A stretch of 6,207 nt of DNA from Actinomycetota bacterium (GTDB lineage Bacteria > Actinomycetota > Acidimicrobiia > Acidimicrobiales > Microtrichaceae): positions 1-6,207 of the forward strand of contig JAFDWA010000108.1 of NCBI GenBank assembly GCA_018268735.1, written 5' to 3'. The position numbers were made by a program, and so were the translations under genes. The notes below the pieces were generated by a model that was not told the origin of the DNA, did not search any database, and saw only the letters and a list, made by a program, of their open reading frames with translations. Below are positions 5,561-6,207 of the stretch, piece by piece. Positions within the stretch are counted from its first letter, which is position 1. Every line of letters starts with the position of its first letter.

Positions 5561-5570
5561 CGTCCCGTGC
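5551..5570. repeat. Perfect inverted repeat around the rarA -10 box
   Basis: GCACGGG (5551-5557) and CCCGTGC (5564-5570) form a 7-bp stem whose 6-nt loop is exactly TAGCGT. The left arm is the last coding sequence of the toroid lipoprotein gene and the loop begins with its TAG stop. In RNA it could end or protect the upstream transcript; in DNA it frames the proposed rarA -10 box. Confidence 0.5.
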
Positions 5571-5571
5571 C
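5558..5571 (+). promoter_or_regulatory. Probable leaderless promoter (-10 box) of rarA
   Basis: TAGCGT at 5558-5563 overlaps the TAG stop of the upstream gene and ends 8 nt before the rarA ATG, the same spacing as at hisS. No Shine-Dalgarno sequence lies in the 11-bp gap, which supports a leaderless message starting at or near the ATG. No clear -35 box is seen. This would give rarA expression independent of the B12-controlled transcript. Confidence 0.45.
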
Positions 5572-6207
5572 ATGGCCGACGACCTCTTCGCCGCTGCCGC
5601 CGAGGAGCGTCTCGCTGCCCGTGGGCCGCTCGCGGATCGGCTGCGGCCGAAGCAGCTCGACGAGGTCGTCGGCCAGGACCACCTGCTCGGGGCGGGCAAG
5701 CCGCTCCGGGCGCTGGTCGACGCCGACCGCCTGTCGTCGGTCATCCTCTGGGGGCCGCCGGGCACCGGCAAGACGACGATCGCCCGGCTGATCGCCCGGG
5801 ATTCCTCCAAGGCGTTCGTGCCCCTGTCAGCGGTGACCGCGACGGTGAAGGACATCCGTGAGGTGGCGGCTGCTGCACAGCACCGGCTCGGAGCGAACGG
5901 CCAGGGGACGATCCTCTTCCTGGACGAGATCCATCGCTTCACCAAGGCGCAGCAGGACGCGCTCCTCCCAGCGGTCGAGACCGGACTCCTCGTGCTCATC
6001 GGCGCGACCACGGAGAACCCCCACTTCGAGGTCAACCCGCCGCTGATGAGCCGCTCCACGCTGTTCCGGCTGCACGCACTCGGAGCGCCGTCGCTCACCG
6101 AGCTCGCCCATCGCGGCCTGGCGGCGGAGTCCGCGACTGCCGACGCCGCAGCGGTCGAGCACCTGGTCGAGCGATGCGGCGGCGACGGGCGGCACCTGCT
6201 CACGAGC
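5572..6207 (+). CDS. rarA: Replication-associated recombination protein A (RarA/MgsA, AAA+ ATPase), 3' end beyond the window
   Basis: The first 212 residues of a protein that is usually about 430-450 long; the reading frame runs off the right edge. RarA (E. coli MgsA/YcaJ, yeast Mgs1, human WRNIP1) is a clamp-loader-like cytoplasmic ATPase that acts at stalled replication forks. The N-terminus carries the typical DLF start (MADDLFAAAAEERLAARGPLADRLRP). It is followed by VVGQDHLLG (33-41), Walker A GPPGTGKTT (61-69), Walker B ILFLDEIHRF (114-123), KAQQDALLPAVE (125-136), sensor 1 GATTENP (144-150) and the arginine-finger segment LMSRS (158-162). All key residues are intact. The ATG lies 11 bp after the toroid gene stop with no Shine-Dalgarno sequence. 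In mycobacteria rarA also lies downstream of aspS. Confidence 0.97.
   Translation, partial: MADDLFAAAAEERLAARGPLADRLRPKQLDEVVGQDHLLGAGKPLRALVDADRLSSVILWGPPGTGKTTIARLIARDSSKAFVPLSAVTATVKDIREVAAAAQHRLGANGQGTILFLDEIHRFTKAQQDALLPAVETGLLVLIGATTENPHFEVNPPLMSRSTLFRLHALGAPSLTELAHRGLAAESATADAAAVEHLVERCGGDGRHLLTS

Noticed and set aside
5343..6203. 286-codon - strand frame opposite rarA
   Set aside because: It is antisense to a well-supported RarA reading frame with all ATPase motifs and has no recognisable domain.

Overview
The window comes from a GC-rich bacterium, most likely an actinobacterium and possibly of the Acidimicrobiia type. The evidence is the strong G/C bias at third codon positions, frequent GTG starts, TAnnnT-type -10 boxes placed directly in front of start codons, and the gene order hisS - aspS - ... 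- rarA, which is also the order in mycobacteria. The taxon is an inference from sequence style and gene order; there is no marker RNA gene here.

All supported genes lie on the + strand. (1) 1-499: a small unrecognised protein gene that may begin upstream of the window. (2) 500-550: a short intergenic region with a terminator-like stem-loop and a probable leaderless promoter. (3) 551-3576: hisS and aspS, overlapping by 4 bp (GTGA) and probably one operon. The AspRS carries the His and Gly residues typical of non-discriminating enzymes, which suggests that Asn-tRNA is made through GatCAB. (4) 3577-3923: a long intergenic region holding a promoter and a well-formed cobalamin (B12) riboswitch, with the B12 box, a perfect 7-nt L5-L13 kissing-loop complement and a hairpin that can mask the Shine-Dalgarno sequence. 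(5) 3924-5560: two lipoprotein genes downstream of the riboswitch. The first is a small DUF4430 / transcobalamin beta-domain-like protein. The second is an alpha/alpha-toroid protein with six recognisable repeats. A hairpin over the first stop codon and a 15-bp tandem repeat separate them. (6) 5572-end: the 5' part of rarA (AAA+ ATPase), 11 bp after the previous stop, with its own probable leaderless promoter overlapping that stop.

The most interesting part is the riboswitch cassette between aspS and rarA. Animal cobalamin carriers (intrinsic factor, transcobalamin) consist of an alpha6/alpha6 barrel followed by a small beta domain, with B12 bound between them. Here a barrel-like and a beta-domain-like protein are encoded separately, both with lipoprotein signals and both behind a B12 riboswitch. 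The inference is a split, surface-anchored, transcobalamin-like B12 capture system. No transporter gene is visible in the window. The flanking genes are housekeeping functions (tRNA charging, replication-fork maintenance), so the cassette looks like an insertion into a conserved neighbourhood.
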